Assembly (NCBI GenBank): GCA_910578475.1
Contig: CAJTRK010000036.1
Location: 1 to 28,003, forward strand
Length of the DNA stretch: 28,003 nucleotides
Reading direction: 5' to 3'
From: an uncultured Lachnospiraceae bacterium
GTDB taxonomy: Bacteria; Bacillota; Clostridia; Lachnospirales; Lachnospiraceae
Shown here: positions 14,174 through 21,710 of the stretch, piece by piece
Layout: each line of letters begins with the position of its first letter
How positions within the stretch are numbered: position 1 is the first letter of the stretch
The notes under the pieces: generated by a model
What the model was told of the DNA's origin: nothing
The model's input: only the letters and a program-made list of their open reading frames with translations
Databases searched by the model: none
Position numbers and translations under genes: made by a program

Positions 14174-17155
14174 ATGAAAAATGAAGTTATTCATGAACTT
14201 TACAATGGCTTTGAGACTGCATATATTAATGGCAATGTAGCGTCTAACGTGGTATATAAGCCACAGTTTGTTTCCAATAATTATAAAGAGGGCAAAAAGG
14301 TACTTTCTTATATAGAGGAGGAACTCTTATTATGCGACCATTTTCAGATTAGTGTTGCATTTATTACGATGGGTGGCCTTACGCCTCTTTTACAGACATT
14401 GAAAGAATTGGAGAGAAAGGGAATCTCTGGCGAGATTCTTACAACAAATTATTTGCATTTTAGTGAACCGGCCGCATTGCGTAAGCTTCATGAGTTAAAA
14501 AATATTACATTGAAAATGTATGATGTGGATGCGACGGACGCGGACTTTTATACGAAAGGATATATTTTTAAAAAGGAAGAGATATACCGTATCTTAATTG
14601 GTAGTTCCAATATGACGGGAGCTGCCCTTACCAGCAATAAAGAATGGAATGCCAAAATTGTTTCAACGAAGCAAGGCGAAGTTGTTCAGGAGTTAATAAA
14701 AGAATTTTACCAATTATGGGAATCGGATTGTTCGCTTGAATATGATGATTTTATAGAATTATATCAAGAACAATATCAAATTATTAAAAGGCAGAGAAAG
14801 ATAGCCAGTCAGGAAACGCTGCCATCCATAGAAAAATTTAAACTGCAGCCCAATGATATGCAGACGAGGTTTATTCTGAATCTACGAAAGATTTTAAACA
14901 CAGGAGAAGAACGAGCGTTGCTTATTTCAGCTACCGGAACAGGAAAAACTTACGCTTCTGCTTTTGCAATGCGCGAATTGGGATTTAAACGGGTATTGTT
15001 TCTTGTCCATAGGGGGCAATTGGCAAGACAAACAAAACGCTCCTATGAAAGAATATTTGGAAATGATGTATCTATGGGACTGGTCGGTGCGGGACATCAG
15101 GAGTACGATAAAGACTATGTATTCGCCACTGTTCAAACATTGACGAGGGAGGTGCATCTTGCTAATTATAAGCAAGATGCTTTTGACTGTATTATTCTTG
15201 ATGAAGCGCATCATAGTTCTGCGGATTCCTATCAAAAGATAATGCGTTATTTTCGGCCTAGATTATGGCTTGGAATGACCGCAACACCTGATAAACGTGA
15301 TGATTATGCCGCGGAAAGAAATATTTATGAAATATTCCATTACCAGATTGCTTATGAAATCCGTTTACAGCAGGCAATGGAAGAAAATATGCTATGCCCT
15401 TTTCACTATTTCGGAATCAGCGACCTTTCAGTAATTGAAGATAAAACGCTCAAAGCAAGAAAATTGTCTGCGGCAGACTTTCAACAACTTGTTTGTGACG
15501 AGCGCGTAAAACATATTATAGAACAGGCGGAGTATTATGGTTATAGCGGAGAGCGGGTAAAAGGTCTTATTTTTTGCAGCAGAATAGAGGAATCTAAAGA
15601 ACTTTCCAACAAATTTAATAAATTAGGTTACAGAACAATTGCTTTAAATGGGGATGCGTCGGAAGAAGAACGGATAGAGGCTTTTGAGCGGCTTGCGATG
15701 GAAGAGAGCGATGTGACGGAGAAAAGGGAGCCGTTAGATTATATTTTTTCCGTTGAGATTTTAAATGAAGGTGTAGATATTGTGGAGGTGAATCAAGTAA
15801 TCATGCTTCGTCCAACGGAATCGCCCATTGTGTTTATCCAACAGTTGGGAAGAGGACTCCGTAAGGCGGAAGGAAAAGAATACGTTGTGATTTTGGATTT
15901 TATCGGTAATTATATGAATAACTTTATGATTCCGGTAGCGCTGTCGGGAGACCGTACATACAATGCTGATACTATCAGGAGATATGTAATCAGCGGTAAC
16001 AGCACGATACCCGGCGCATCTACAATTCATTTTGATGAGATAGCGAAAGATAAAATATTTAAATCAATTGATAAAATCCGGGGAATGAAATCGATTATCA
16101 AAGAAAGTTATGTATCGCTGAAAAGCAGACTCGGAAGAGTTCCGTACTTGTTGGATTTTTATAAAAACGGAGAGGTAGACCCACTTGTTATTATCAAAGA
16201 ATATAAAACCTACTATACATTTTTGGAGGCGATGGAAAGAGGCGCTTTTGTTTGTCCATTTACGGAACAGGAAAAATTAACACTGGAATATTTTTCAAAA
16301 ACTATTTTAAGCGGTGTACGCCCTTACGAATTGGTAATTTTAAAGGCGATGATGCGCAATGAGTATCTTTCTTTTGGGGACTTAAAAGAAAGATTTCGGA
16401 CAGAGTATCAATGTGATTTTGAACTTTCCGATATGAACAATGCAATTAAAGTATTACAGGGGCATTTTGTTAGCAAAGAAGAGGAATATAAAAAGTTTTG
16501 CAATATTGATATACTTGAGTATGATGAGGAAAAAGGAATCAACCGGATAGCCAGTTTCGCAAATCGGCTTGCATATCAGGAATTTTATAAGCAGGTGAAA
16601 GATATTGTATTGGTCGGGTTAAGTCGATATGAGGACAAGTATGCAGAGGGAAGAAAAGGAGTGACACCTTTTGTTCTGTACGAAAAATATTCAAGAAGAG
16701 ATGTCAGCCTACTGATGAATTGTGGAAAAGATTTGTCATCGACCATGTATGGCATGAAACGTATTGAGAATGATGTTTTTATTTTTGTTACCTATCATAA
16801 AGAACAGACGGATGATGATAAAAATTATGTGGACGGAAAGCCTGACTATGCAGATGTATTTGATGACAATATGATTTTCCGATGGGATTCACAGATTGGA
16901 AAAGGCAAAGACAGTTCCTATATGTTAAATGTAATCAGTGCAGAAAGAAAACATCTTTTTGTAAAAAAGAGTGATGCGGAAAGCAGCTTTTATTATATGG
17001 GGCAGTTTGATATTATAGATATGAAAGATGCAGAAAAAGAAAATAATAAAGGAAAAAAAGAAACTATTTGTAAAGTGCGGGTAAAAATGCAGTATCCAGT
17101 GAGAGATGACTTGCTGCGTTATCTGCAAAGCAACATAACAACAGACAAAATATAA
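14174..17155 (+). CDS. PLD-domain SF2 helicase (DUF3427 type)
   Basis: This 993-aa cytoplasmic protein combines an N-terminal phospholipase D/HKD-like nuclease domain (about 35-185) with an SF2 DEAD/DEAH helicase core (225-600) and a long C-terminal region of DUF3427 type. Helicase motifs are complete: Q-motif Gln230, Walker A ATGTGKT (253-259), DEAH (343-346), TAT (369-371) and motif VI QQLGRGLR (556-563). In the PLD part GSSNMT (143-148) is present, but the HxK signature reads FYTKGYIF, with Tyr126 where His is expected; Lys128 remains. The start has no clear SD; a 9-codon ORF (14155-14184) with AGGA before it overlaps the start and might couple translation. The gene is visibly more AT-rich than its neighbours. 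The NUDIX gene follows after 34 bases. Such proteins are found near restriction and phage-defence genes; activity is not established. Confidence 0.88.
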   Translation: MKNEVIHELYNGFETAYINGNVASNVVYKPQFVSNNYKEGKKVLSYIEEELLLCDHFQISVAFITMGGLTPLLQTLKELERKGISGEILTTNYLHFSEPAALRKLHELKNITLKMYDVDATDADFYTKGYIFKKEEIYRILIGSSNMTGAALTSNKEWNAKIVSTKQGEVVQELIKEFYQLWESDCSLEYDDFIELYQEQYQIIKRQRKIASQETLPSIEKFKLQPNDMQTRFILNLRKILNTGEERALLISATGTGKTYASAFAMRELGFKRVLFLVHRGQLARQTKRSYERIFGNDVSMGLVGAGHQEYDKDYVFATVQTLTREVHLANYKQDAFDCIILDEAHHSSADSYQKIMRYFRPRLWLGMTATPDKRDDYAAERNIYEIFHYQIAYEIRLQQAMEENMLCPFHYFGISDLSVIEDKTLKARKLSAADFQQLVCDERVKHIIEQAEYYGYSGERVKGLIFCSRIEESKELSNKFNKLGYRTIALNGDASEEERIEAFERLAMEESDVTEKREPLDYIFSVEILNEGVDIVEVNQVIMLRPTESPIVFIQQLGRGLRKAEGKEYVVILDFIGNYMNNFMIPVALSGDRTYNADTIRRYVISGNSTIPGASTIHFDEIAKDKIFKSIDKIRGMKSIIKESYVSLKSRLGRVPYLLDFYKNGEVDPLVIIKEYKTYYTFLEAMERGAFVCPFTEQEKLTLEYFSKTILSGVRPYELVILKAMMRNEYLSFGDLKERFRTEYQCDFELSDMNNAIKVLQGHFVSKEEEYKKFCNIDILEYDEEKGINRIASFANRLAYQEFYKQVKDIVLVGLSRYEDKYAEGRKGVTPFVLYEKYSRRDVSLLMNCGKDLSSTMYGMKRIENDVFIFVTYHKEQTDDDKNYVDGKPDYADVFDDNMIFRWDSQIGKGKDSSYMLNVISAERKHLFVKKSDAESSFYYMGQFDIIDMKDAEKENNKGKKETICKVRVKMQYPVRDDLLRYLQSNITTDKI

Positions 17156-17189
17156 TGTGGAAATAAAGAATGTAGGTTGAGAGAAAGGC

Positions 17190-17609
17190 ATGGTTATTCG
17201 TATGAAAACAATCAAAGTAGTAGCGGCAATTATCTGCGATAATATGAAGGCGCCTGCCAGAATTTTCGCTACAGCCAGAGGCTATGGCGAATTTAAGGGC
17301 CTGTGGGAGTTCCCGGGTGGCAAGATAGAAGCAGGAGAATCACCGGAGGACGCATTGATGCGGGAAATCAGGGAAGAACTGGATACGGAAATTTCAATCG
17401 GTCGTTTTATCCATACCATTGAATATGATTATCCGTCTTTTCATCTTTCTATGGATTGCTTTCTGGCGGAAGTAAAAGCAGGCGGACTGGTGCTCAAAGA
17501 AGCGGAGGCCGCAAGATGGCTAACGAAGGATACGCTGTATGAGGTGCAATGGCTTCCGGCCGACCTTTCCCTGATTGCCATACTGGAGAAAGAAATGGAA
17601 GGAAACTGA
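17190..17609 (+). CDS. NUDIX hydrolase, MutT-like
   Basis: This protein of up to 139 aa hydrolyses a nucleoside triphosphate or related pyrophosphate. The full NUDIX box is present: Gly44, Glu50, then REIREEL (58-64), preceded by LWEFPGGKIE. Length and the opening TIKVVAAIIC match small (deoxy)nucleoside triphosphate pyrophosphohydrolases such as MutT or CTP pyrophosphohydrolase. Two starts are possible: ATG 17190, with GAGA six bases upstream, or ATG 17202, which fits the family N-terminus better but has AAAGG 13 bases away. It follows the helicase by 34 bases and is probably co-transcribed. I recall this helicase-NUDIX pairing from other Firmicutes, so the two may act together. The substrate cannot be predicted. 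Confidence 0.9.
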   Translation: MVIRMKTIKVVAAIICDNMKAPARIFATARGYGEFKGLWEFPGGKIEAGESPEDALMREIREELDTEISIGRFIHTIEYDYPSFHLSMDCFLAEVKAGGLVLKEAEAARWLTKDTLYEVQWLPADLSLIAILEKEMEGN

Positions 17610-17611
17610 AA

Positions 17612-17758
17612 TTACAAAAGTGAGAAATATACCATTTCATAAAGTATCTGAATAACCGGCTGACCTCTATTTCCGGTAGAGGTAAGCTTTTTAATTACTT
17701 CGATTGTTTCTGCTGTTTCAATGTTAAATAGTTTTCTTTCATTATTCCACTGTTCCCA
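17612..17758 (-). pseudogene. Possible C-terminal gene fragment
   Basis: The minus-strand frame encodes about 48 residues with protein-like composition (WEQWNNERKLFNIETAETIE, then GNRGQPVIQILYE) up to a stop at 17612. Upstream of this the frame becomes low-complexity and hydrophobic and lacks a supported start. I do not recognise the family. It reads like the tail of a deleted gene in a debris zone. Confidence 0.25.
17663..17692 (+). terminator. Probable terminator of the helicase-NUDIX operon
   Basis: A perfect 7-bp stem ACCTCTA (17663-17669) / TAGAGGT (17677-17683) with a 7-base loop is followed by AAGC and five T residues (17688-17692), about 55 bases after the NUDIX stop. The 4-base gap before the T tract weakens it. 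Confidence 0.5.
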
Positions 17759-17868
17759 GGAGAGAATAGATAAGAGAATAGATATATGTATAATAAGCAA
17801 AAACAGACAAAAAACGGAAAAAATGGATAGTAAAAAAGCAAAGAAAGACGGGAAAATAAGACGATATA

Positions 17869-18019
17869 TATAATAGTCCTAAAGAGGACAAGGAGGATTG
17901 AATGAGTACAAAAACTCTGCGGAAAGTTAGCTGCCGTATGCTGTAATTCCGCTTATGGCAAAAGTGGTGCAGAGAATAACAGAAATAATAATGGAAGATA
18001 TTTTTTATGCGGCTCATGA
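17869..18019 (+). pseudogene. Broken small ORF with promoter and strong RBS
   Basis: TATAAT (17869-17874), a small hairpin GTCCT/AGGAC and a perfect AGGAGG precede an ATG at 17902 with good spacing, yet the frame stops after 14 codons (17944-17946). Removing one base near 17925 would join it to a downstream frame (KLAAVCCNSAYGKSGAEN...) ending at 18017-18019, giving about 38 residues. This suggests a frameshifted small peptide gene. Identity is unknown. The rest of the gap 17610-18087 holds no recognisable gene. Confidence 0.3.
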
Positions 18020-18087
18020 CAAAACCTTCGCATAATAAATCACCCGCATGATATTGGAAGTTTTGAGTCCCGATATCCCACCCCAAT

Positions 18088-18444
18088 TTATTTTGTCAAT
18101 TCATAACTGAGGTCAAGCAAACGATATACTTCATCGTCAGCGACGGTGCCATTCAGAATAATGGTAAGCCAATGTTTTTTATTCATATGCCAGGCAGGAG
18201 AAAAGCCGGCTTGTGAAGAGAGCGCAAAGACCAGGTCCGGCTCGCATTTTACATTCAGAATATCGATGAGTTCGTCGCTTTCCAGACCCACCTTATTGCG
18301 TGAAACGTCTGTAATCAGCGCATACCATTTACGATTTCGTTCGTGGCGCAAAATCTCACTTGTCGGATATTTTTCCCATAAATGCTCTGGTTTTGTGTGA
18401 TAGTGTTTATCGACATATTTTAAAATATCTGCTCTCGTAACCAT
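18088..18444 (-). CDS. MmcQ/YjbR family protein
   Basis: This 118-aa protein has the MmcQ/YjbR outline: an N-terminal helix (TRADILKYVDKHY), a central strand-rich part with the KWYALITDV and conserved NVKCEPDL segments, and the late motif GFSPAWHMNKKHWLTIIL. The family has a CyaY-like fold and is often called DNA-binding, but its function is poorly defined. I chose ATG 18444 because GGAG lies six bases upstream; that GGAG is part of an earlier in-frame ATG (18456) that has no site of its own. It follows the flavoprotein-like gene by 33 bases on the same strand and is likely co-transcribed. Confidence 0.85.
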   Translation of the reverse strand: MVTRADILKYVDKHYHTKPEHLWEKYPTSEILRHERNRKWYALITDVSRNKVGLESDELIDILNVKCEPDLVFALSSQAGFSPAWHMNKKHWLTIILNGTVADDEVYRLLDLSYELTK

Positions 18445-18477
18445 TTTTTTCTCCATTATAAATATATAAAAATCATT

Positions 18478-18906
18478 TTATTCCGTAAAATCAATTTCAT
18501 AACGTCTGCCGTGAGAAAAGAGAACGCCGTCGGTTAACCGGACGCGTAGGATACAGGTATTTTGGTCGCTAAAATCGTTATGCCCGTTATCAATCCATTC
18601 GGAAAAAGCAGTTCTTAATTTCTGCGCCAGTTCTTTGTTTTCTTTGTTGCCGAAATATCCCAAATCAGTGCCCTCGCCGTGAGCGGTGAACCAGTCGCCG
18701 GCAATGGCAACGACAGGATTTTGCGCTATCTGTCTCATCTTGTTGGAAAGACTGTAAGTGATGATATAAAACGAACCGCTTTCATAATAAGCATCGACAT
18801 TTCGCACATGAGGAATGCCGTCCTCTGCGGTCGCCAGTGCAATAATCGAATCCTTCCCAAAGCGCTCCGCCATGATATCCGCTGTTTCCCGGTTTAATTT
18901 ATCCAT
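18478..18906 (-). CDS. Pyridoxamine 5'-phosphate oxidase-like protein
   Basis: This 142-aa protein has the split-barrel flavin-binding outline of small PNPOx-like proteins: an N-terminal helix, then IIALATAEDGIPHVRNVDAYYESGSFYIITY (about 20-50), NKMRQIAQNPVVAIAGDWFTAHGEGTDLG (54-83) and a C-terminal strand VRLTDGVLFSHGRRYEIDF. Such proteins bind FMN, F420-like cofactors or heme; the substrate is unknown and true PNPOx activity is unlikely at this length. ATG 18906 is supported by AAGGGAG about seven bases upstream. It is divergent from the mini-kinase gene and leads a two-gene unit with the YjbR gene. Confidence 0.85.
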   Translation of the reverse strand: MDKLNRETADIMAERFGKDSIIALATAEDGIPHVRNVDAYYESGSFYIITYSLSNKMRQIAQNPVVAIAGDWFTAHGEGTDLGYFGNKENKELAQKLRTAFSEWIDNGHNDFSDQNTCILRVRLTDGVLFSHGRRYEIDFTE

Positions 18907-18938
18907 AAAATGCTCCCTTCCCAATCCACTTTAAATTA

Positions 18939-18947
18939 TGATATAAT
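18939..18947 (+). promoter_or_regulatory. Extended -10 promoter of the kinase-like gene
   Basis: TGATATAAT on the plus strand lies directly before the tandem duplication; its transcript would have a leader of about 225 bases made of the duplicated hairpins. No good -35 was found. Confidence 0.45.
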
Positions 18948-18953
18948 AACCGC

Positions 18954-19164
18954 AAAAGAAAAGCAAGCGCCGCGAAGCGGCATTTGCTTTTCATGCGGTT
19001 ATTATCGAGCAAGCGTCCGATGAAATCGGACAGAGAGCGCTGGAAGCGCGAGCTTGCGAGAGAAAGGAAGAAAAAGAAAAGCAAGCGCCGCGAAGCGGCA
19101 TTTGCTTTTCATGCGGTTATTATCGAGCAAGCGTCCGATGAAATCGGACAGAAAGCGCTGGAAG
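18954..19164. repeat. Tandem duplication of a 93-bp hairpin unit
   Basis: Positions 18954-19046 and 19072-19164 are identical except for one base (G at 19035, A at 19153), with period 118. Each copy contains the imperfect hairpin AGCAAGCGCCGC/GCGGCATTTGCT and the perfect stem GTCCGAT/ATCGGAC. The period is not a multiple of three, so the copies are read in different frames and are not coding. The unit shares GCCGC-GAA-GCGGCAT with a single copy near 21256-21270. Near-identity points to a recent duplication. It would form the leader of the kinase-like gene. Confidence 0.85.
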
Positions 19165-19178
19165 AAAGCAGGAACATC

Positions 19179-19703
19179 ATGCAGGTAAACGGAAAAGAGT
19201 ATTCAACTGTCAGATTACTGGGAAAAGGAAAAGGCGGCTATTCTTATCTTGCTTCCGATGGTCAAAGGGAGTATGTATTAAAGCAGATTCATCATGAGCC
19301 TTGCGATTATTATCAGTTCGGCAACAAAATGGAAGCGGAAATGAACGATTATCGAAGATTAAAAGAAGCTGGTATCAGAATGCCGGAATTATTGGAAGCG
19401 GATATACGGGAAGAACGGATTCTGAAAGAGTATATCGAAGGGAAAACGATATATGAGCTTGTGCGGCTTGACGAAATGAAGCCGGAGTATCTGTCTCAGG
19501 TCAGACAAATGTGCGAGCGGCTTTACGCGGTGGGATTGAATATCGACTATTTTCCGACAAACTTTGTCGTGCAGGAAAAAGAACTGTACTATATTGATTA
19601 CGAATGTAATGAATACATGGAAAAATGGAATTTCGAAAACTGGGGAATCCAATACTGGTCCAAAACGGAAGAATTTCTGCAGTATGTGCGGGAACATGAG
19701 TAA
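19179..19703 (+). CDS. Small protein kinase-like protein
   Basis: This 174-aa protein is a minimal kinase-fold protein. Visible features are a glycine-rich loop LGKGKGGYSYLA (about 13-24), the ATP-binding Lys in YVLKQI, a hinge-like LKEYIEGKTI, a catalytic loop NIDYFPTNFVV that fits xxDxxxxN with Asn in place of the usual His, and a metal-binding YIDYE in place of DFG. It lacks most of the C-lobe, as in small RIO- or YbdM-like kinases. ATG 19179 has AGGA six bases upstream; the longer upstream frame runs through the tandem duplication and is not real. It is monocistronic, divergent from the PNPOx-like gene. The substrate is unknown. Confidence 0.75.
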   Translation: MQVNGKEYSTVRLLGKGKGGYSYLASDGQREYVLKQIHHEPCDYYQFGNKMEAEMNDYRRLKEAGIRMPELLEADIREERILKEYIEGKTIYELVRLDEMKPEYLSQVRQMCERLYAVGLNIDYFPTNFVVQEKELYYIDYECNEYMEKWNFENWGIQYWSKTEEFLQYVREHE

Positions 19704-19773
19704 AAGTTTTTGGAGAAAGAAGATAAAGACAGGTAGAGCAAAACGAAATGATTAGATTGTGAGGTGAAGCATT

Positions 19774-19854
19774 ATGATGTGCCATATGCGGATTGATTTA
19801 AGCATTGAACTCTGTACAAAGCCTGATGACGGGACAAAATTTGTGCAGAGGTAA
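19774..19854 (+). CDS. Possible 26-aa peptide
   Basis: An ATG preceded by GAGGTG seven bases upstream opens a 26-codon frame (MMCHMRIDLSIELCTKPDDG...). I do not recognise it. It lies in the 220-base gap between the kinase-like gene and the MFS gene and may be a leader peptide or a gene remnant. The rest of the gap holds nothing I can name. Confidence 0.25.
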   Translation: MMCHMRIDLSIELCTKPDDGTKFVQR

Positions 19855-19923
19855 ACAGGTCCCCCGTTGGGTTTTGTACTTCTTTATTCTGCTAAAATAC
19901 GAATAAACAGGAGAGAAAATTCA

Positions 19924-21198
19924 ATGGAAAATTTAAAAAAATATATTGTTTTATGGATTAGCCAGAGTATATCACAACTCGGAAGCTCAATGACGTCATT
20001 TGCGCTTGTGCTGTGGGCATATGAACAGAGCCGTTCCGCTTTATCGGTTTCGTTAATGTCTTTCTGCAATTATGTGCCATTTATTTTCGTCAGCATTTTT
20101 GCCGGAACTTTTGTAGACCGGCACAGGAAAAAGACGATTATGCTTGTGGCGGACTGCATTGCGGCAGCCGGAACGGCAGCGGTCTTTGGGCTGTTATCGG
20201 CCGGATGGCTGGAAATCCGGAACATCTATATCATCAATGCAGTAATCGGGGTGACAACGGCGTTTCAACAGCCGGCCTCAGCGGTAGCGGTCGGAAAGCT
20301 TGTGCCAAAGGATAAAATATCGAATGTCAGCGGGATGAATTCTTTTTCACAGAATCTGATTGTTGTATTCAGTCCAATGCTGGCGGCGGCGCTTTTCGCG
20401 GCGGGCGGGCTTTCGCTGATTCTGCTGGTCGATTTGCTATCTTTTATGACGGCATTTTTTGTGTTACTGTTTTGGATTCGGATACCGGACCAGTTTGTAA
20501 AAAAGGATTATCGTTCTCCGTTTGCGGGCATCGCGGAAGGATTTGCATTTTTGCAAAAGGAACGGGGCATTTTTCACATCATGCTCACGATGGCGTTGAT
20601 TAATTTTTTTTCACGGCTGACTTACGAAAATATTTTATCGCCGATGGTGCTTGCAAGGAGCGGCGGCAGCAGTATGACGCTTGGAATGGTCAACGCCTTC
20701 ATGGGAGCCGGAGGGATTGCCGGCGGCATTTTTGTATCGCTCAAGAAAGAAAGCCGCCGCAAAGCAGACGGGATTTATCTTTCGGCAGCGTTGTCTTTTT
20801 TGTTCGGCGACTTGCTCATGGCGGTCGGAAGAAACGGGTTCTGGTGGTCGGCTGCGGCGATAGCGGCCAGTATTCCGATTCCGTTTATTATGGCGAATCA
20901 GAATGCGATTTTATATAAAAGAGTGCCGGCAGAAATGCAGGGAAGAGTGTTTGCGGTGCGGAACGCGGTTCAGTACAGTACGATTCCCGTCGGAATCCTC
21001 CTCGGCGGATATCTGGCGGATTATGTATTCGAGCCGTTTATGAACGCCGGGACAAAGCCCGCAATGCTGCTTGGGCAGATTGTGGGAAAGGGCAGCGGCA
21101 GCGGGATGGCGGCGATGTTTCTGTGTACGGGAATCTGCGGATTTGCAGTCAGTATGCTGTCCTGTTTTAACAGAGAAATCAGAAAGCTGAATGAATAA
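19924..21198 (+). CDS. MFS transporter, multidrug/macrolide efflux type
   Basis: This 424-aa integral membrane protein has about 12 hydrophobic segments and belongs to the MFS group that includes Mef-type macrolide exporters and EntS-like exporters. Recognisable parts are the first helix LWISQSISQLGSSMTSFALVLW, the loop 2-3 motif GTFVDRHRKKTIM (residues about 61-73) and the YSTIPVGILLGGYLAD helix near the C-terminus. ATG 19924 is supported by AGGAGA nine bases upstream; the frame extends 5' without a better site. It stands alone, with a 98-base gap to the next gene. Likely role is drug or metabolite export by proton antiport; the substrate is unknown. Confidence 0.9.
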   Translation: MENLKKYIVLWISQSISQLGSSMTSFALVLWAYEQSRSALSVSLMSFCNYVPFIFVSIFAGTFVDRHRKKTIMLVADCIAAAGTAAVFGLLSAGWLEIRNIYIINAVIGVTTAFQQPASAVAVGKLVPKDKISNVSGMNSFSQNLIVVFSPMLAAALFAAGGLSLILLVDLLSFMTAFFVLLFWIRIPDQFVKKDYRSPFAGIAEGFAFLQKERGIFHIMLTMALINFFSRLTYENILSPMVLARSGGSSMTLGMVNAFMGAGGIAGGIFVSLKKESRRKADGIYLSAALSFLFGDLLMAVGRNGFWWSAAAIAASIPIPFIMANQNAILYKRVPAEMQGRVFAVRNAVQYSTIPVGILLGGYLADYVFEPFMNAGTKPAMLLGQIVGKGSGSGMAAMFLCTGICGFAVSMLSCFNREIRKLNE

Positions 21199-21255
21199 AC
21201 CGCTTCCCGAAATTTTTTAACAGAAGACAAGACCGCTTTTTTCAGGGGTTAAGAC

Positions 21256-21270
21256 GCCGTGAAGCGGCAT
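21256..21270. repeat. Single copy of the GCCG-GCGGCAT hairpin motif
   Basis: GCCGTGAAGCGGCAT matches 14 of 15 bases of the core hairpin in the 93-bp duplicated unit (18969-18983). It lies in the gap after the MFS gene and continues with GACC. Confidence 0.45.
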
Positions 21271-21296
21271 GACCGGATTTATGGGGGCAGAACAGG

Positions 21297-21689
21297 ATGA
21301 AAAAATGGGTTATCAGGATAGGAGCTAATTATTTCATTGTTCCTTTATGCGGTATCATGTATTTGACCGCAGGCGCTGTTTTTTTCCTGTTTCTGCCATT
21401 CCTGCAATTATTTTTCTGCTATCAGAATTACAAATGGAGCCATGACTTGAAATCCTGGCTGCTGCTGCAGATAAATATGCTGATTGCCGCCATGTTTGGG
21501 AATTATACAGGAGCACGGCTATTTTTATCTTTTATCTCAAACGATGCGGAATCACAGATTATTTTTACATTTATTTTCCAGGTTGATATGTGGATTGTTT
21601 TGCTGCTTAGCCTTGTGTCTGGGGGCGCAAAACTGATTTCATGTAAAAGAGGGAAGAAGCGTTTGAAAGAACAGAGAGAAAGTTTTTAG
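21297..21689 (+). CDS. Small four-helix membrane protein of unknown function
   Basis: This 130-aa protein has about four hydrophobic segments (residues roughly 10-25, 26-42, 52-70, 90-112), a short cytoplasmic Lys/Arg-rich tail (KRGKKRLKEQRESF) and a positively charged start MKKWVIRIG, typical of a small inner membrane protein. I do not recognise the family. The RBS is weak (AGG close to the ATG). It ends 21 bases before the carboxylesterase gene, so the two may be co-transcribed. Confidence 0.65.
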   Translation: MKKWVIRIGANYFIVPLCGIMYLTAGAVFFLFLPFLQLFFCYQNYKWSHDLKSWLLLQINMLIAAMFGNYTGARLFLSFISNDAESQIIFTFIFQVDMWIVLLLSLVSGGAKLISCKRGKKRLKEQRESF

Positions 21690-21710
21690 GGAAAAGGAGG
21701 CAGCCGGTAT

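Noticed and set aside
17742..18086. 114-aa minus-strand hydrophobic ORF
   Set aside because: Low-complexity, aromatic-rich reading of an AT-rich gap with no RBS; opposite strand has better start signals.
18954..19164. CRISPR-like repeats
   Set aside because: Only two long near-identical units with a 25-base gap; no short repeats with regular unique spacers and no cas genes.
18984..19178. 65-residue N-terminal extension of the kinase-like protein
   Set aside because: It reads through the tandem duplication in different frames and lacks an RBS; the ATG at 19179 begins the kinase fold.
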